NCBI RefSeq assembly: GCF_001468005.1 | Contig: NZ_LNYY01000019.1 | Span: 1,042,188 to 1,106,187 of the forward strand | Source of the DNA: Legionella steelei | Lineage (GTDB): Bacteria; Pseudomonadota; Gammaproteobacteria; Legionellales; Legionellaceae | Length of the DNA stretch: 64,000 nucleotides | Direction of reading: 5' to 3' | Shown here: positions 1 through 9,544 of the stretch, piece after piece | Numbering within the stretch: the stretch's first letter is position 1 | Layout of the letters: every line of letters starts with the position of its first letter | Notes under the pieces: model-generated | The model's database searches: none | What the model was told of the DNA's origin: nothing | What the model saw: only the letters and a program-made list of their open reading frames with translations | Made by a program: the position numbers and the translations under genes

Positions 1-88
1 TTTGTAATTTTTTTTCCAACTCATGCTGCGGAAGCACCTCCTCACAGCCTCTTACTAGCTCGGCACATACTGAATCTTCAACTATCAT
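1..88 (-). CDS. tyrS: Tyrosyl-tRNA synthetase, N-terminal fragment (runs off left edge)
   Basis: Only the first 29 codons are in the window. The ATG at 88 follows AAAGG about ten bases upstream, and an in-frame stop lies further upstream near 127, so this is the true start. The peptide contains LVRGCEEVLPQHELEKKL, which resembles the start of the Pseudomonas-type TyrS (LIQRGADEIL..AELVAKL). A tyrS gene divergent from an M23 peptidase with an OapA-like domain is a common gammaproteobacterial arrangement, and that is the neighbour here. The enzyme charges tRNA-Tyr in the cytoplasm. The catalytic HIGH and KMSKS motifs lie outside the window, so identity rests on this short stretch plus synteny. 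Confidence 0.7.
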   Translation of the reverse strand, partial: MIVEDSVCAELVRGCEEVLPQHELEKKLQ

Positions 89-256
89 GACATCAAAACC
101 TTTATAAATGATTGACCTATCTTCTCACACCGAGTATCTTAGCCCGGTTGGCAATTTCCTGCCATACCTAAAAGGTGATTTAAAATAATTTGTCACCCGA
201 AAATTTAATAAATGCAGACAATAGCATAGTTCCGGATGGCAATGTATAGGCAAACG

Positions 257-1750
257 ATGGATAAGAAACCTTATATATATATCGAAAAGCGAAAGACAAA
301 TAAAAATAAAAAATCTAAGCCATCTAAGGTATTAATGGGTTTTGCCTTAATTATTGCTTTTTCACTCCCCTATTTTCTTGTAAAAAAATTTTCACATAAC
401 ACGCATCAAGGAGCTACAACCCAATCTATTTCCTTACCTGATGTTGATGGAGATGATTCCGAAGAATATCAAGACGAAACCTATCAAGAAAATGCATATC
501 AGAATGTAGAAGAGGAAATTGCTGAAGAGTCTAAACCTGTACTTGCCAAAGAAACGGCTAAAACAGTCGTTGCAAGTGCTATCAAAACGATTAAACCGGT
601 TAAAAACATCGTCAAAGACAATGAATGGCAAACCATTAAACCCAGATCAGGCGACTCCATGGCAACCATCTTTAAGCGCCTTGGATTAACAGCACAAAAT
701 TTACACCTGGTAATGCAGAAGAACCCTTATGCAAAAGCACTTACTGCAATAAAACCAAGCCAGGAACTGAGATTTTTAATTAATAAAAACAAGTTGGAAA
801 AATTAGTTATTCCAATGAATAACATCCAAACACTAACCGTCTATAGAGATGGGGCAGTCTATAAAACAAAAATAGATTCCAAAAAAGTAAAAACCCAAGA
901 GCGTTATGTAACCGGTGTCGTTACAGGTTCGTTATATTCTACGGCGCAACGCTTAGGCATTCCTAGAAAGCTAATTCAACAAATGACTGCGGTTTTACGT
1001 AAAGAAATAGACTTCTCACGTTCAGTTCGTAGTGGCGATCGTTTCGCTATAGCCTATGACAGTCTTCATGTAGAAGGCAAAATGGTAGGCATTGGAGATA
1101 TTGTTGCTGTAAGTTACACCAATCAGGGAAAAACTGCACAGGCAGTGCGACATATTAGCAGGAATGGCAACCGTGATTACTATACTCCTAAAGGCGAAAG
1201 CTTTAAGAAAGCTTTTTCACGCTATCCTATTAAGTTTAGCCATATCAGCTCAACCTTTACTTCTACAAGATACCATCCGATATTGCACTATAAAAGAGCA
1301 CATAAAGGTATTGATCTGGCTGCCCCCATTGGCACACCAATTCAATCAGTCGGTGATGGAACCATTACCAATATCGGTAGACACAATGGCTATGGCAATA
1401 TGATTGAAATCAAACACGATAAAACCTATAGCACACTATATGGACACATGCTTCGATTTGCAAAAGGACTATCCAAAGGCAGTAGAATCAAACGAGGTCA
1501 AGTGATAGGTTATGTTGGTCAAACAGGCCTTGCTACAGGTCCTCATTGTCATTATGAGCTTCATGTTCATAATCAACCAAGAAATCCAACAACAACCTAC
1601 CTGCCTACATCTTCTCCAGTTCCTGCGCGAGAAATGGCTCAATTTAAAGCGAAGGTACGTCATGTGTTTGCTCACTTGAAATCACTTGAAAAAACAAGTT
1701 ACGCCAGTAAAGATAAAAGCAAAGGGAAGAAAAAAACAAAAATTGGATAA
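257..1750 (+). CDS. M23 family metallopeptidase with OapA/LysM-like domain
   Basis: This is a murein DD-endopeptidase-like protein of about 497 residues, anchored in the inner membrane. After a basic N-terminus comes one hydrophobic segment (VLMGFALIIAFSLPYFLV), then an acidic linker. An OapA/LysM-like stretch follows (WQTIKPRSGDSMATIFKRLGL). The C-terminal M23 domain has the zinc ligands in HKGIDLAAPIGTP and in GPHCHYELHVH, with YSTLYGHM between them, so it looks catalytically intact. ATGs at 236 and 242 are also in frame; 257 is preferred because AGG lies about seven bases upstream, but this is not certain. It is divergent from tyrS, as for MepM-like genes in other gammaproteobacteria. It probably cleaves peptidoglycan cross-links during growth. 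Confidence 0.88.
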   Translation: MDKKPYIYIEKRKTNKNKKSKPSKVLMGFALIIAFSLPYFLVKKFSHNTHQGATTQSISLPDVDGDDSEEYQDETYQENAYQNVEEEIAEESKPVLAKETAKTVVASAIKTIKPVKNIVKDNEWQTIKPRSGDSMATIFKRLGLTAQNLHLVMQKNPYAKALTAIKPSQELRFLINKNKLEKLVIPMNNIQTLTVYRDGAVYKTKIDSKKVKTQERYVTGVVTGSLYSTAQRLGIPRKLIQQMTAVLRKEIDFSRSVRSGDRFAIAYDSLHVEGKMVGIGDIVAVSYTNQGKTAQAVRHISRNGNRDYYTPKGESFKKAFSRYPIKFSHISSTFTSTRYHPILHYKRAHKGIDLAAPIGTPIQSVGDGTITNIGRHNGYGNMIEIKHDKTYSTLYGHMLRFAKGLSKGSRIKRGQVIGYVGQTGLATGPHCHYELHVHNQPRNPTTTYLPTSSPVPAREMAQFKAKVRHVFAHLKSLEKTSYASKDKSKGKKKTKIG

Positions 1751-1883
1751 TTGTTAATTCCGTACGCGCGAATGCGAATTTGTCTGAAATTCCATACCTT
1801 GTGGTAGCCCCATAACCTTTCTATAGGAATTTTAAAAAAGTAGCTTGCTTGTTTGCAGCTGGGATTAATCTTTGCAAACTCTT

Positions 1884-1910
1884 CCCGGTTGTAAACAACC
1901 GGGCTACAAG
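1884..1910. repeat. Dispersed palindrome between convergent genes
   Basis: CCCGGTTGT and ACAACCGGG form a nine-base stem around AA, followed by GGGCTAC. The ending matches the GTAGCC/GGCTAC family seen elsewhere in this window. It lies between the convergent M23 and spmB genes and has no T tract, so a role as terminator for both is only a guess. Confidence 0.5.
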
Positions 1911-1943
1911 TTCAGTTAACATCAGTGACAGACTTAGGAAAGT

Positions 1944-2480
1944 TCATCCAAATAAATAACGACACACCATCACAGAGGCAATGATTCCTGCTAGATCTGC
2001 TAATAAGCCTGCGGGTATCGCATGTCGTGTCCGCCGAATTCCTATAGAACCAAAATAAACAGCGATCACATAGAATGTTGTTTCTGTGCTTCCCATCATC
2101 GTTGCTGCAATTTTAGATATGAGCGAGTCACCACCATATTGATGAACCAGTTCTGCCATCATTCCTGTTGAAGCACTTCCAGAAAAAGGACGAATTAAAG
2201 CCAATGGCAATACTTCTGGAGGCATGCCAATCATAGCGAGAAGAGGGGCAAGCAATTTTGCTAGTAAACCAAAAAAACCTGAAGCACGTAGCATGCCTAT
2301 AGCCACTATCATGGCGATTAAGTAGGGCACAATACTCAAAATCGTATCAAATCCTTGTTTGGCACCAACAATAAATGCGTCAAAAACATTAATTTTTTTT
2401 ACTGCTGCGGCATATAAAGGAATGCCTACAATAAAAATTAAAAGCATCCAATTGGACAATTGATTCGCAAATCCACTCAT
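1944..2480 (-). CDS. spmB: Spore maturation protein B-like (nucleoside recognition domain)
   Basis: This 178-residue polytopic membrane protein is of the SpmB type with the Gate/nucleoside recognition domain. Hydrophobic helices cover most of the chain (for example MLLIFIVGIPLYAAAV and ILSIVPYLIAMIVAIGML). The signature LIRPFSGSASTGMMAE and GSTETTFYVIAVYFGSIGIRRTRHA segments are characteristic of the family. Its ATG overlaps the stop of spmA by four bases, so the two are translationally coupled. In Bacillus the homologues affect spore core dehydration; in non-sporulating Gammaproteobacteria the substrate is not known. The function here should be read as an integral membrane protein of unknown transport role. 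Confidence 0.82.
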   Translation of the reverse strand: MSGFANQLSNWMLLIFIVGIPLYAAAVKKINVFDAFIVGAKQGFDTILSIVPYLIAMIVAIGMLRASGFFGLLAKLLAPLLAMIGMPPEVLPLALIRPFSGSASTGMMAELVHQYGGDSLISKIAATMMGSTETTFYVIAVYFGSIGIRRTRHAIPAGLLADLAGIIASVMVCRYLFG

Positions 2481-3082
2481 AAGCTGTCTTTCCTTCCAAC
2501 ACGAAATATGGATAATTTTGCTAATTGTTTTACGGAAATAATGGCAACTAGAGTAGAAATGATTGTCGCGATTAAAGAGCTGACAATGACACTACTTGGA
2601 TTAGTGCTGCCGTTTGCTGCCAGATAAGCGATAGCAGTAGCAGGGATTAATTGTACGCTCGAAGTATTAATTGCTAGAAAAGTACACATAGAATTGGTTG
2701 CAATTTTTGCATGTTGGTTCAGCGTTTGTAACTCTTTCATCGCTTGCAATCCAAATGGAGTTGCTGCATTGGCAAGTCCCAGCATGTTTGCGGCGATATT
2801 CAAGGTCATAGCCCCCATTGCGGGATGATCTATGGGAATATCAGGAAATAGCCTTCTTAAAATAGGTCTAAGTAGCTTTCCCAATAAAGTAACCAAGCCT
2901 GATTCATTTGCTATAGACATGATTCCCAGCCATAGGGACATGATTCCTGCCAAGCCAAGAGCGATTTCAAAGCCAAGTTTCGCTGACTCAGTAACAGCAC
3001 GAGCAACCTCATCAATACGCCCTTCTATCACACCAACTACAACAGAAATCAGTATCATCCCTAACCAGATTAAGTTGAGCAT
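2477..3082 (-). CDS. spmA: Spore maturation protein A-like (nucleoside recognition domain)
   Basis: This is the partner of the SpmB-like protein, 201 residues from the ATG at 3082. GGAGG five bases upstream of that ATG decides the start over an in-frame codon at 3094. The protein opens with MLNLIWLGMILISVVVGV, followed by the family features EVARAVTESAKLGFEIALGLAGIMSLWLGIM and NIAANMLGLANAATPFGLQAM. Several transmembrane helices are evident. SpmA and SpmB are nearly always paired and probably form one membrane complex. It is divergent from the DUF1460 gene, with about 66 bases between the start codons. Nothing in the sequence identifies a ligand. Confidence 0.83.
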   Translation of the reverse strand: MLNLIWLGMILISVVVGVIEGRIDEVARAVTESAKLGFEIALGLAGIMSLWLGIMSIANESGLVTLLGKLLRPILRRLFPDIPIDHPAMGAMTLNIAANMLGLANAATPFGLQAMKELQTLNQHAKIATNSMCTFLAINTSSVQLIPATAIAYLAANGSTNPSSVIVSSLIATIISTLVAIISVKQLAKLSIFRVGRKDSL

Positions 3083-3148
3083 TCTTGCCTCCATACTTCC
3101 GAACGGGTTAAGATGTAGTCATTATTTTGCTTTAGATAGAAAAAACTG

Positions 3149-4147
3149 ATGAAGTACACTCTTACTCCCTTAAAAAATCTGATTTTTGTAACCTGTTTCC
3201 TCATTTCTTTTTTAAGTTATGCTTTTGACTCAAACGCTACAGAAAAACAGGCCAATTCCTCAATAGAAGAACTATATCATAGACTAAGCAGCATGCCGAA
3301 TAATTCCATGCCAGACAGGATCGATTGGTTTAGTAGCCAATTTTTAGGTATACATTATGTGCTTGGCTCCTTAGGAGAAGGCCCAAAAGCCCGATACGAT
3401 CAGTTTCCCCAATACCGTGTTGATGCATTTGATTGTGATACTTATGTGAACACAGTTTTATCTTTAGCTTTGGCAAATTCTCTTACTTCATTTCAACAAT
3501 GCATCAAAAATATGCGTTATAAAAATGGCACTGTATCTTATCTGCAACGAAATCATTTCCAAGGCTTAGATTGGAATCAAAACAATCAATACAACGGGAT
3601 ACTCAAAGACATTACATTAACGATTAAAGATAAAAATAATCAACCAGTAGCTCAAATTGCTGATGCCGTGATTAATAAACCTAATTGGTATGCTTATAAA
3701 ACGGTGCAAACAATCAGACTCGAAAATGCGGATAAAGTCAAAGAACAAGAACGGTTAGATGAATTAAAAAAGAAAGGGGCTAAATTGGAAGTCGCATCAG
3801 AAAAAGTTCCTTACATTCCCTTTACCGCTCTCTTTCCCGAAAAAAATAAAGCAAATAAGTATTTATTTTCGCAAATTCCTCATGGTGCAATCATTGAAAT
3901 TGTCAGACCAAACTGGAATCTAAGCGAAAAAATTGGCACTGCATTAAACATTTCCCATTTAGGGTTTGCGATTAAACATAAAGGACAATTGTATTTTCGG
4001 CAAGCTTCGTCAGAATATGGTAAGGTAGTTGATGTTCCATTGATTGAATATCTTGAAAAGGCCCAAAGTAGCCCGACAATTAAAGGCATTAATGTACAAA
4101 TTGTTGTCCCTACAAAACCATTAACAGATTGTAAAATGCCTGTTTAA
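3149..4147 (+). CDS. DUF1460 family exported amidase-like protein
   Basis: The 332-residue protein starts with a signal peptide (LIFVTCFLISFLSYAFDSNA). The mature part contains the DUF1460 hallmarks FLGIHYVLGSLGEGP and VDAFDCDTYVNTVLSLA, where the Cys in FDCDTYV corresponds to the catalytic cysteine of NlpC/P60-like folds. A later histidine in LNISHLGFAIKHKG is a plausible second catalytic residue. Members of the family are annotated as N-acetylmuramoyl-L-alanine amidase-like, and cell-wall hydrolysis is therefore a family-level inference. In many related genomes the gene next to pepA is lptF/lptG; here that slot is taken by this gene. Confidence 0.82.
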   Translation: MKYTLTPLKNLIFVTCFLISFLSYAFDSNATEKQANSSIEELYHRLSSMPNNSMPDRIDWFSSQFLGIHYVLGSLGEGPKARYDQFPQYRVDAFDCDTYVNTVLSLALANSLTSFQQCIKNMRYKNGTVSYLQRNHFQGLDWNQNNQYNGILKDITLTIKDKNNQPVAQIADAVINKPNWYAYKTVQTIRLENADKVKEQERLDELKKKGAKLEVASEKVPYIPFTALFPEKNKANKYLFSQIPHGAIIEIVRPNWNLSEKIGTALNISHLGFAIKHKGQLYFRQASSEYGKVVDVPLIEYLEKAQSSPTIKGINVQIVVPTKPLTDCKMPV

Positions 4148-4218
4148 AACCAGCGTTAGTTTAGGTAAACTACAAAACAAAAGACGTCATCCATCGCTAT
4201 ACTCGGGATGACAGGGAA

Positions 4219-4242
4219 GGCGCTGCGCTTCACCCAGGTTAC
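4219..4242. repeat. Half copy of the dispersed GTAGCC...GGCTAC palindrome
   Basis: The bases GGCGCTGCGCTTCACCCAGGTTAC match the right half of the palindrome family found at 27256 and 54454. The left half is not recognisable. It sits just upstream of pepA. Confidence 0.4.
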
Positions 4243-4265
4243 ACGAAGCATTAGGAACATAAAAA

Positions 4266-5717
4266 ATGAATTACGAATTAACACAAAAGCTCTCATTATC
4301 AGACAGCGAATGTCTTGTGCTCGGCGTATTTTCTGATGCGGAACTATCTGATGCAGTGCAAGCCTTAGATAAAGAAAACCATAGTCTAATCAGCAGGCTC
4401 ATTAAAAAAACATCTGAAGCAGGCGATATACAATGGCATCATAATCTACATGGAACCTTATTAATCATTCACTGTGGCGAGCAAGCTAAATTCAGTCCTT
4501 CTCAATTTAAAAAAAGAGTCACTGATATTACAGTAGCATTAATTAAACAACGTGTTCGCAGTGCAACCGTATACCTCCCTCAACTCACCCAATGCTCCGC
4601 AGACTGGCAATTGGAACAAATGATTTTGCAAATTGATAATCAACGCTATCAATTACTGGATTTTAAAAAGAAAAAAGCAAAAGCTCATCAATTAGAATCT
4701 GTAACTTTTTATTTACCTACCGCCAAAGGCGAGGGATTAATGCTAGGTAAAGCAATTGCAGCAGGCGTTGAGTTGACCCGCAATCTAGCGAATATGCCAG
4801 CTAATATCTGTACCCCCACTTATTTGGGCGAGCAAGCAATGCATTTAGCTCAAGAGTTTGCACCCAATATGAGTTGCAAGGTAATGGGGCCAGAAGAAAT
4901 AAATCAAATGGGAATGGAAACTTTATTAGCAGTTGCTCAAGGTTCAGCCCAGCCACCAAGACTCATAGACATTCATTACAAAGGTGCGAAAGATGCGCCA
5001 CCAATCATTCTAGTAGGCAAAGGCATTACTTTTGATTCTGGTGGATTATCCATCAAGCCTGCCAATGCTATGGATGAAATGAAATATGATATGTCAGGTG
5101 CAGCCAGTGTATTGGGTACTTTAAAAGCCTGTGCTTTACTGAAACTCCCCATTAATATAATCGGTTTGATTGCCAGTGCTGAAAACATGATAAGTGGCAC
5201 TGCTGTCAAATCCGGTGATATTGTCACCAGTATGTCAGGACAAACTGTTGAAATCATTAATACAGATGCCGAAGGCCGTCTGGTATTAGCTGATGCATTA
5301 ACCTATGCAGAGCGTTATCAACCCGAATTTGTCATCGATGTCGCAACGTTAACAGGTGGTATTATTGTTGCTCTGGGTACTGTAGCATCAGGTTTTATGA
5401 CCCAAGATGAAGAGCTTGCACAGTTAATCGAAGAGGCAGCAAAAGAAAGCAATGACCGAGTCTGGCGTATGCCTTTGGATGATGAATACCAAGATGCGCT
5501 TGATAGCCCTTTAGCAGATATGATCAATGCAAATTTTGATCGTACTGCGAGTAGTGTTACTGCCGCGTGTTTCCTGTCCCGCTTTACTGAAAAATATCGT
5601 TGGGCACATTTAGATATCGCAGGTACGGCCTGGATTTTTGGTAAAAATCGTAACGCAACAGGCAGACCTGTTCCCTTATTAACTCAAATAATACGCCATG
5701 CCATCAATTCGCGTTGA
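4266..5717 (+). CDS. pepA: Leucyl aminopeptidase (peptidase family M17)
   Basis: This cytosolic aminopeptidase releases N-terminal residues from peptides and has 483 residues, close to the usual 480-500. The catalytic domain carries the two-metal site: [29 protein letters not shown] and the signature [14 protein letters not shown] are all present. The N-terminal macro-like domain is divergent. AGGA lies about nine bases before the ATG. The gene overlaps the start of holC by 20 bases, which is the conserved pepA-holC pairing of Gammaproteobacteria. A second M17 enzyme lies 0.9 kb downstream on the other strand. In E. coli PepA also binds DNA (XerCD, carAB); that role cannot be judged here. Confidence 0.95.
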   Translation: MNYELTQKLSLSDSECLVLGVFSDAELSDAVQALDKENHSLISRLIKKTSEAGDIQWHHNLHGTLLIIHCGEQAKFSPSQFKKRVTDITVALIKQRVRSATVYLPQLTQCSADWQLEQMILQIDNQRYQLLDFKKKKAKAHQLESVTFYLPTAKGEGLMLGKAIAAGVELTRNLANMPANICTPTYLGEQAMHLAQEFAPNMSCKVMGPEEINQMGMETLLAVAQGSAQPPRLIDIHYKGAKDAPPIILVGKGITFDSGGLSIKPANAMDEMKYDMSGAASVLGTLKACALLKLPINIIGLIASAENMISGTAVKSGDIVTSMSGQTVEIINTDAEGRLVLADALTYAERYQPEFVIDVATLTGGIIVALGTVASGFMTQDEELAQLIEEAAKESNDRVWRMPLDDEYQDALDSPLADMINANFDRTASSVTAACFLSRFTEKYRWAHLDIAGTAWIFGKNRNATGRPVPLLTQIIRHAINSR

Positions 5718-6132
5718 TTTTTATTTATTAGCAAGCAACCAGAACGATGCACGTTGGCTAATCGCCTGCCGCCTTTTGGAAAAAGCTTATGCTAAAGGAC
5801 ATAAAGTTTATGTTTTATGTAATAACCAGCAGGATGCTGAATTACTGGACGAACTGTTATGGACTTTCAAAGAAGACAGTTTTATCCCACATAACCTACA
5901 AGGAGAAGGACCTGAACCGCCTCCCCCAATTCAAATTGGCTATGGGCGTGAACCAAGAGGGTTTAATGATATTTTATTGAATCTTGCGAATTATATTCCG
6001 GATTTTTACCCCAAATTTAAGCGCATTATGGAAATCGTAATCAACGAAGAAACCGATAAAGAACAAAGTCGTGCACATTATAGAGACTATAGAGCCAAAG
6101 GTTGCGAATTACATACGCATCAGATCGATTGA
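5698..6132 (+). CDS. holC: DNA polymerase III chi subunit
   Basis: The 144-residue product matches HolC: it starts [34 protein letters not shown] and continues with [33 protein letters not shown], the characteristic core. Chi sits in the clamp-loader complex and contacts SSB at the replication fork. It overlaps the end of pepA, so it is translated from the same message. In many relatives valS follows holC; here the next gene is an unrelated DUF1840 gene on the opposite strand. Confidence 0.93.
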   Translation: MPSIRVDFYLLASNQNDARWLIACRLLEKAYAKGHKVYVLCNNQQDAELLDELLWTFKEDSFIPHNLQGEGPEPPPPIQIGYGREPRGFNDILLNLANYIPDFYPKFKRIMEIVINEETDKEQSRAHYRDYRAKGCELHTHQID

Positions 6133-6161
6133 ATAGTCAACAAAATGGAATCCAAAACCGT

Positions 6162-6193
6162 GCCTGGGTACAGCGCAGCGAAACCCAGGCTAC
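6162..6193. repeat. Dispersed palindrome (GCCTGGGT...ACCCAGGC)
   Basis: GCCTGGGT and ACCCAGGC flank CAGCGCAGCGAA, a short copy of the dispersed family. It lies between the convergent holC and DUF1840 genes. Confidence 0.6.
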
Positions 6194-6204
6194 CAAGAAA
6201 TGCA

Positions 6205-6495
6205 TTAATCCCAGAGCACATCCTTATCTTTTTTGATAGCCGCTTGCAGCAAACTAATTAAAGGAACAGCACGTTTTGCCAAACTGATTTGGGGCTCACC
6301 GTCCTCTTCATTTTCAACAACTTTTTTTTCTGTACCGAGACCAGACTGCAACTTCTCTAAAGCCTCAGGAAGATTTTCGGCTTTAATCGCTCCTGGAATA
6401 GTGCCACTATGCCCCATTAGAGAAAGCAAACTTTTCGCCACATCCGCAAAATAAGTAATATTTTCATAAGCATCTGTATGAAACGTCACCAGCAT
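6205..6495 (-). CDS. DUF1840 domain-containing protein
   Basis: This 96-residue protein begins MLVTFHTDAYENITYFADVAKSLLSLMGH and contains GTIPGAIKAENLPEALEKLQ, both typical of DUF1840. A strong AAGGAG eight bases upstream selects the ATG at 6495 over an in-frame codon at 6537. Members are small cytoplasmic proteins of unknown function found mainly in Proteobacteria. It has its own orientation relative to holC and shares direction with the aminopeptidase gene upstream, with a palindromic repeat between them. Confidence 0.8.
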   Translation of the reverse strand: MLVTFHTDAYENITYFADVAKSLLSLMGHSGTIPGAIKAENLPEALEKLQSGLGTEKKVVENEEDGEPQISLAKRAVPLISLLQAAIKKDKDVLWD

Positions 6496-6518
6496 AAAAT
6501 CTCCTTTTTGAAATAGTT

Positions 6519-6602
6519 GTAGCCTGGTTGCAAGCAACCAGATTTTCTATGTTACCTGGAATGAAGCAAAAAACAGATCATGATTGTAAGCAACTGGGCT
6601 AC
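6519..6602. repeat. Dispersed palindrome with GTAGCCTGG and GGGCTAC ends
   Basis: The left part GTAGCCTGGTTGCAAGCAACCA is itself partly palindromic, and the right end reads GTAAGCAACTGGGCTAC. The last bases overlap the stop codon of the neighbouring aminopeptidase gene (TAG at 6601-6599), so the repeat supplies that stop. Confidence 0.55.
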
Positions 6603-7963
6603 CCATATACTCGTAGCAAATACTCAGCAACCGTACGTAACCCCATCGCCTCACCACCTTCAGGTTTACCAGGTTTATTGCCCAAGTTCCATGCCATAAT
6701 ATCAAAATGCATCCATGGTATGGATTTTGTCACGAAGCGTTGTAGGAATAATCCAGCAACAATTGCTCCGGCATAAGGATGATCACTGGAGTTGGCCAAG
6801 TCCGCTACATTGGAACGCAGCAACTCTTCGTATACAGCAAATAAAGGCAACCGCCAAATAGGATCAGCTGCTTGTTGAGACGCTGCGGTTACATCAACAG
6901 CCAATTGATCATTATTGGTAAATAGTGCAGCGATTTCAGTACCAACAGAAACTCTTGCAGCTCCTGTTAATGTAGCAAAATCAATCAGTAGCTCGGGCTG
7001 CTCTTCACATGCTTTTACTAAAGCATCGGCCAAAACCAAACGTCCTTCTGCGTCTGTATTATGGATCTCTACGGTTAAACCATTACGCATTGTTAAGACA
7101 TCACCAGGTCTAAATGCATCAGGTCCTATAGAGTTTTCTACAGCAGGAATAAGCATTTGTAAGCGCACAGGTAAATTACGAGTCATAATCCATTGTGCGA
7201 GCCCTATGACATGTGCTGCGCCACCCATATCTTTTTTCATGAACCGCATGCCAGAGGCAGATTTAATGTCTAAGCCACCACTGTCAAAACAAACTCCCTT
7301 TCCTACAAGGGTAATTCGAGGGTTTTTCTCATCCCCCCAAGTTAATGACAACAAGCGCGGTGCTGACTTGGAGGCACGCCCAACGGCATGAATTGCTGGA
7401 AAATTATTGTTTAGTAATTCATCGCCAACCCATTGCTTAAAGTTCCCTTGATAGGTCTGTGCTAATTGCTCCACTACATCAGCTAATTCTTTTGGACCTA
7501 AATCGCTAGTTGGTTTGTTTACCAAATCCCTTACTAAAAATTGGGCTTGGGTTAATGCCAGCAGATCATTCAAATCATCCGGATGAACAACTAAAATACG
7601 AGGCCGCATCTCGTATTTTTTATATGCTTCAAAGCGATATTGTGCCAAAGCCCAATTCATTGTTGCTTCCTGAGGGCATCTGCCTTGTACCTGATAAATA
7701 TTTGGTGGAAGGACTAGTGCTGCATTTGCTAAAGCCTGAACATAATTCCCATCACCTGTCCCGATATATGCTTTATCAATTAATCCATCTGCATTCTGGA
7801 TAAAACATGAATCCCCTATTTTCCCTTTAAACTGATGCAAAGCAAGACAATTCTGTTCTGCAGAAGTAAGCATGCTGCTCTCTTCTTCTCTTTGAGATTG
7901 TGACATCAAATAAAGAGGAATAGCACCATCGCTCTGAGTCTCATAAAATAACTTTGCTTGCAT
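6599..7963 (-). CDS. Second M17 leucyl aminopeptidase family protein
   Basis: The product has 454 residues. Its C-terminal domain is clearly M17: GKGVCFDSGGLDIKSASGMRFMKKDMGGAAHVIGLA carries the lysine and aspartate metal and substrate ligands, and [17 protein letters not shown] is the family signature. The N-terminal part is unlike that of the pepA product at 4266, so this is a different subfamily and not a recent duplicate. The start follows the murJ stop by three bases, so both are probably in one transcript. The stop codon lies within a dispersed palindromic repeat. It should hydrolyse N-terminal residues of small peptides in the cytosol. Confidence 0.92.
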   Translation of the reverse strand: MQAKLFYETQSDGAIPLYLMSQSQREEESSMLTSAEQNCLALHQFKGKIGDSCFIQNADGLIDKAYIGTGDGNYVQALANAALVLPPNIYQVQGRCPQEATMNWALAQYRFEAYKKYEMRPRILVVHPDDLNDLLALTQAQFLVRDLVNKPTSDLGPKELADVVEQLAQTYQGNFKQWVGDELLNNNFPAIHAVGRASKSAPRLLSLTWGDEKNPRITLVGKGVCFDSGGLDIKSASGMRFMKKDMGGAAHVIGLAQWIMTRNLPVRLQMLIPAVENSIGPDAFRPGDVLTMRNGLTVEIHNTDAEGRLVLADALVKACEEQPELLIDFATLTGAARVSVGTEIAALFTNNDQLAVDVTAASQQAADPIWRLPLFAVYEELLRSNVADLANSSDHPYAGAIVAGLFLQRFVTKSIPWMHFDIMAWNLGNKPGKPEGGEAMGLRTVAEYLLRVYG

Positions 7964-7966
7964 TTT

Positions 7967-9544
7967 TTATTCCTTCACTTGGCCACGAAAATGAGCGGGT
8001 CTAAGTCCAGTTAATCCCAAAACTAATAAGTAAATGACTACAGCAATAAATACGTGGCCACATAAGATGCTTAAGCGCATCACTGGAGAAATTCCGAGCC
8101 AATAACTTACTGTCCCACTCATTAAAATTAAATAAATACTAATTGCCACATTCGCTAAAAACAATTGCATACTGTATTTTAACCATCCTGGTGAGGGTTT
8201 AAATACGCCACGTTTAATCAATAAAAATAATAAAGCCCCACAATTGACATAACCGGCTAATGCAGAAGCTAAAGTCAAACCAGCATGGGCAAAGTGCCAA
8301 ACAAATAGAGAACAGAGTAAGGTATTAACCACCATAGAAATCGCCCCCACTTTAACTGGGGTACTGATATCTTGTCGTGCATAAAAACCTGAAGCCAATA
8401 CTTTTATCATCATAAAAGCAGGTACACCTGCTCCAAGAGTAATTAAGCTTTTTTGAGTCTGAATCACATCATAAGCAGTAAATTTACCATAAGCAAAGCA
8501 ACTCGCAATCAGTGGTAAAGCAAATAAACACAATCCTAAACCAGCGGGAATTCCTATAAGTAAAATGGAGCGTAATCCCCAATCTAAGGCACTCGAGTAT
8601 TGGCTTAAACTTTGTTCTGCATGCCTTCGCGATAAATGAGGAAGAATCACGGTTGCAATCGCTACACCAAAAACCCCCAATGGAAAATCGGTAAGACGAT
8701 CGGTGTAATACAACCATGACACACTGCCAACTTTTAAAAAAGAAGCAAAAATACTGTCAACCATTAAATTAAGTTGGGCAATAGAAACACCAAATAAAGC
8801 TGGGATCATAAGTTTGAGTACTTTATTAACCCCCGCATCATTTCTAACCAGGCGTGGCTTGACTAATAAATTACGTTGATGCAAAAAAGGGATTTGAAAA
8901 AGCAATTGCACAATACCTGCAATCAGAACACCCCAAGCCAATCCCACTACAGGACTTGGTAAATGAGGGCATAAATAAAGTGCAGCAAGAATCATACTGA
9001 TGTTTAACAATACTGGTGTAAATGCAGGAATTGCAAAATAACCATAGGTATTTAATACAGCCCCAGCCATAGCGGTTAATGAAACCAGCATCAAAAAAGG
9101 AAATGTAATCCGTAACATTTCTGTTGCCAATACAGCACGGCTACTGTCATGACTAAAACCAGGCGCAAATAAAAAGATGATCACGGGTGCCGCAAATATC
9201 CCGATTAAAGTAACAACACTAAGAATTGATCCCAGATAGCCAGCGATACGCGCAATAAAAACGCGAACATCATCTGGAGAGCGTGTTTTTTGATATTCCG
9301 CAAGTACAGGTACAAAGGCTTGTGCAAAAGCGCCCTCTGCAAAGAGACGACGCATAAAATTAGGAATGCGAAAAGCTACAAAAAAGGCATCCATTCCTGC
9401 TTGGGCACCAAAAAAATTGGCAAGAACCATATCACGTACAAAACCCACTATGCGTGAAATAAAGGTCATGACGGAAACCAGTGTCGTTGAACGCAATAAG
9501 CTCTGTCGTTTAGGTACCATAATCTCTGTTTCTGTTGCTGACAT
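7967..9544 (-). CDS. murJ: Lipid II flippase MurJ
   Basis: This 525-residue polytopic inner-membrane protein is the MviN/MurJ flippase that moves lipid II to the periplasmic face for peptidoglycan synthesis. The N-terminal signature LRSTTLVSVMTFISRIVGFVRDMVLANFFGAQAGMDAF and FRIPNFMRRLFAEGAFAQAFVPVL are diagnostic. The length and about 14 hydrophobic helices fit the family. It is divergent from rpsT, a conserved gammaproteobacterial neighbourhood. The aminopeptidase gene follows after three bases. Confidence 0.96.
   Translation of the reverse strand: MSATETEIMVPKRQSLLRSTTLVSVMTFISRIVGFVRDMVLANFFGAQAGMDAFFVAFRIPNFMRRLFAEGAFAQAFVPVLAEYQKTRSPDDVRVFIARIAGYLGSILSVVTLIGIFAAPVIIFLFAPGFSHDSSRAVLATEMLRITFPFLMLVSLTAMAGAVLNTYGYFAIPAFTPVLLNISMILAALYLCPHLPSPVVGLAWGVLIAGIVQLLFQIPFLHQRNLLVKPRLVRNDAGVNKVLKLMIPALFGVSIAQLNLMVDSIFASFLKVGSVSWLYYTDRLTDFPLGVFGVAIATVILPHLSRRHAEQSLSQYSSALDWGLRSILLIGIPAGLGLCLFALPLIASCFAYGKFTAYDVIQTQKSLITLGAGVPAFMMIKVLASGFYARQDISTPVKVGAISMVVNTLLCSLFVWHFAHAGLTLASALAGYVNCGALLFLLIKRGVFKPSPGWLKYSMQLFLANVAISIYLILMSGTVSYWLGISPVMRLSILCGHVFIAVVIYLLVLGLTGLRPAHFRGQVKE

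Noticed and set aside
6915-7391. 158-codon frame opposite the M17 aminopeptidase gene
   Set aside because: It is a shadow of a conserved gene and shows no family resemblance.
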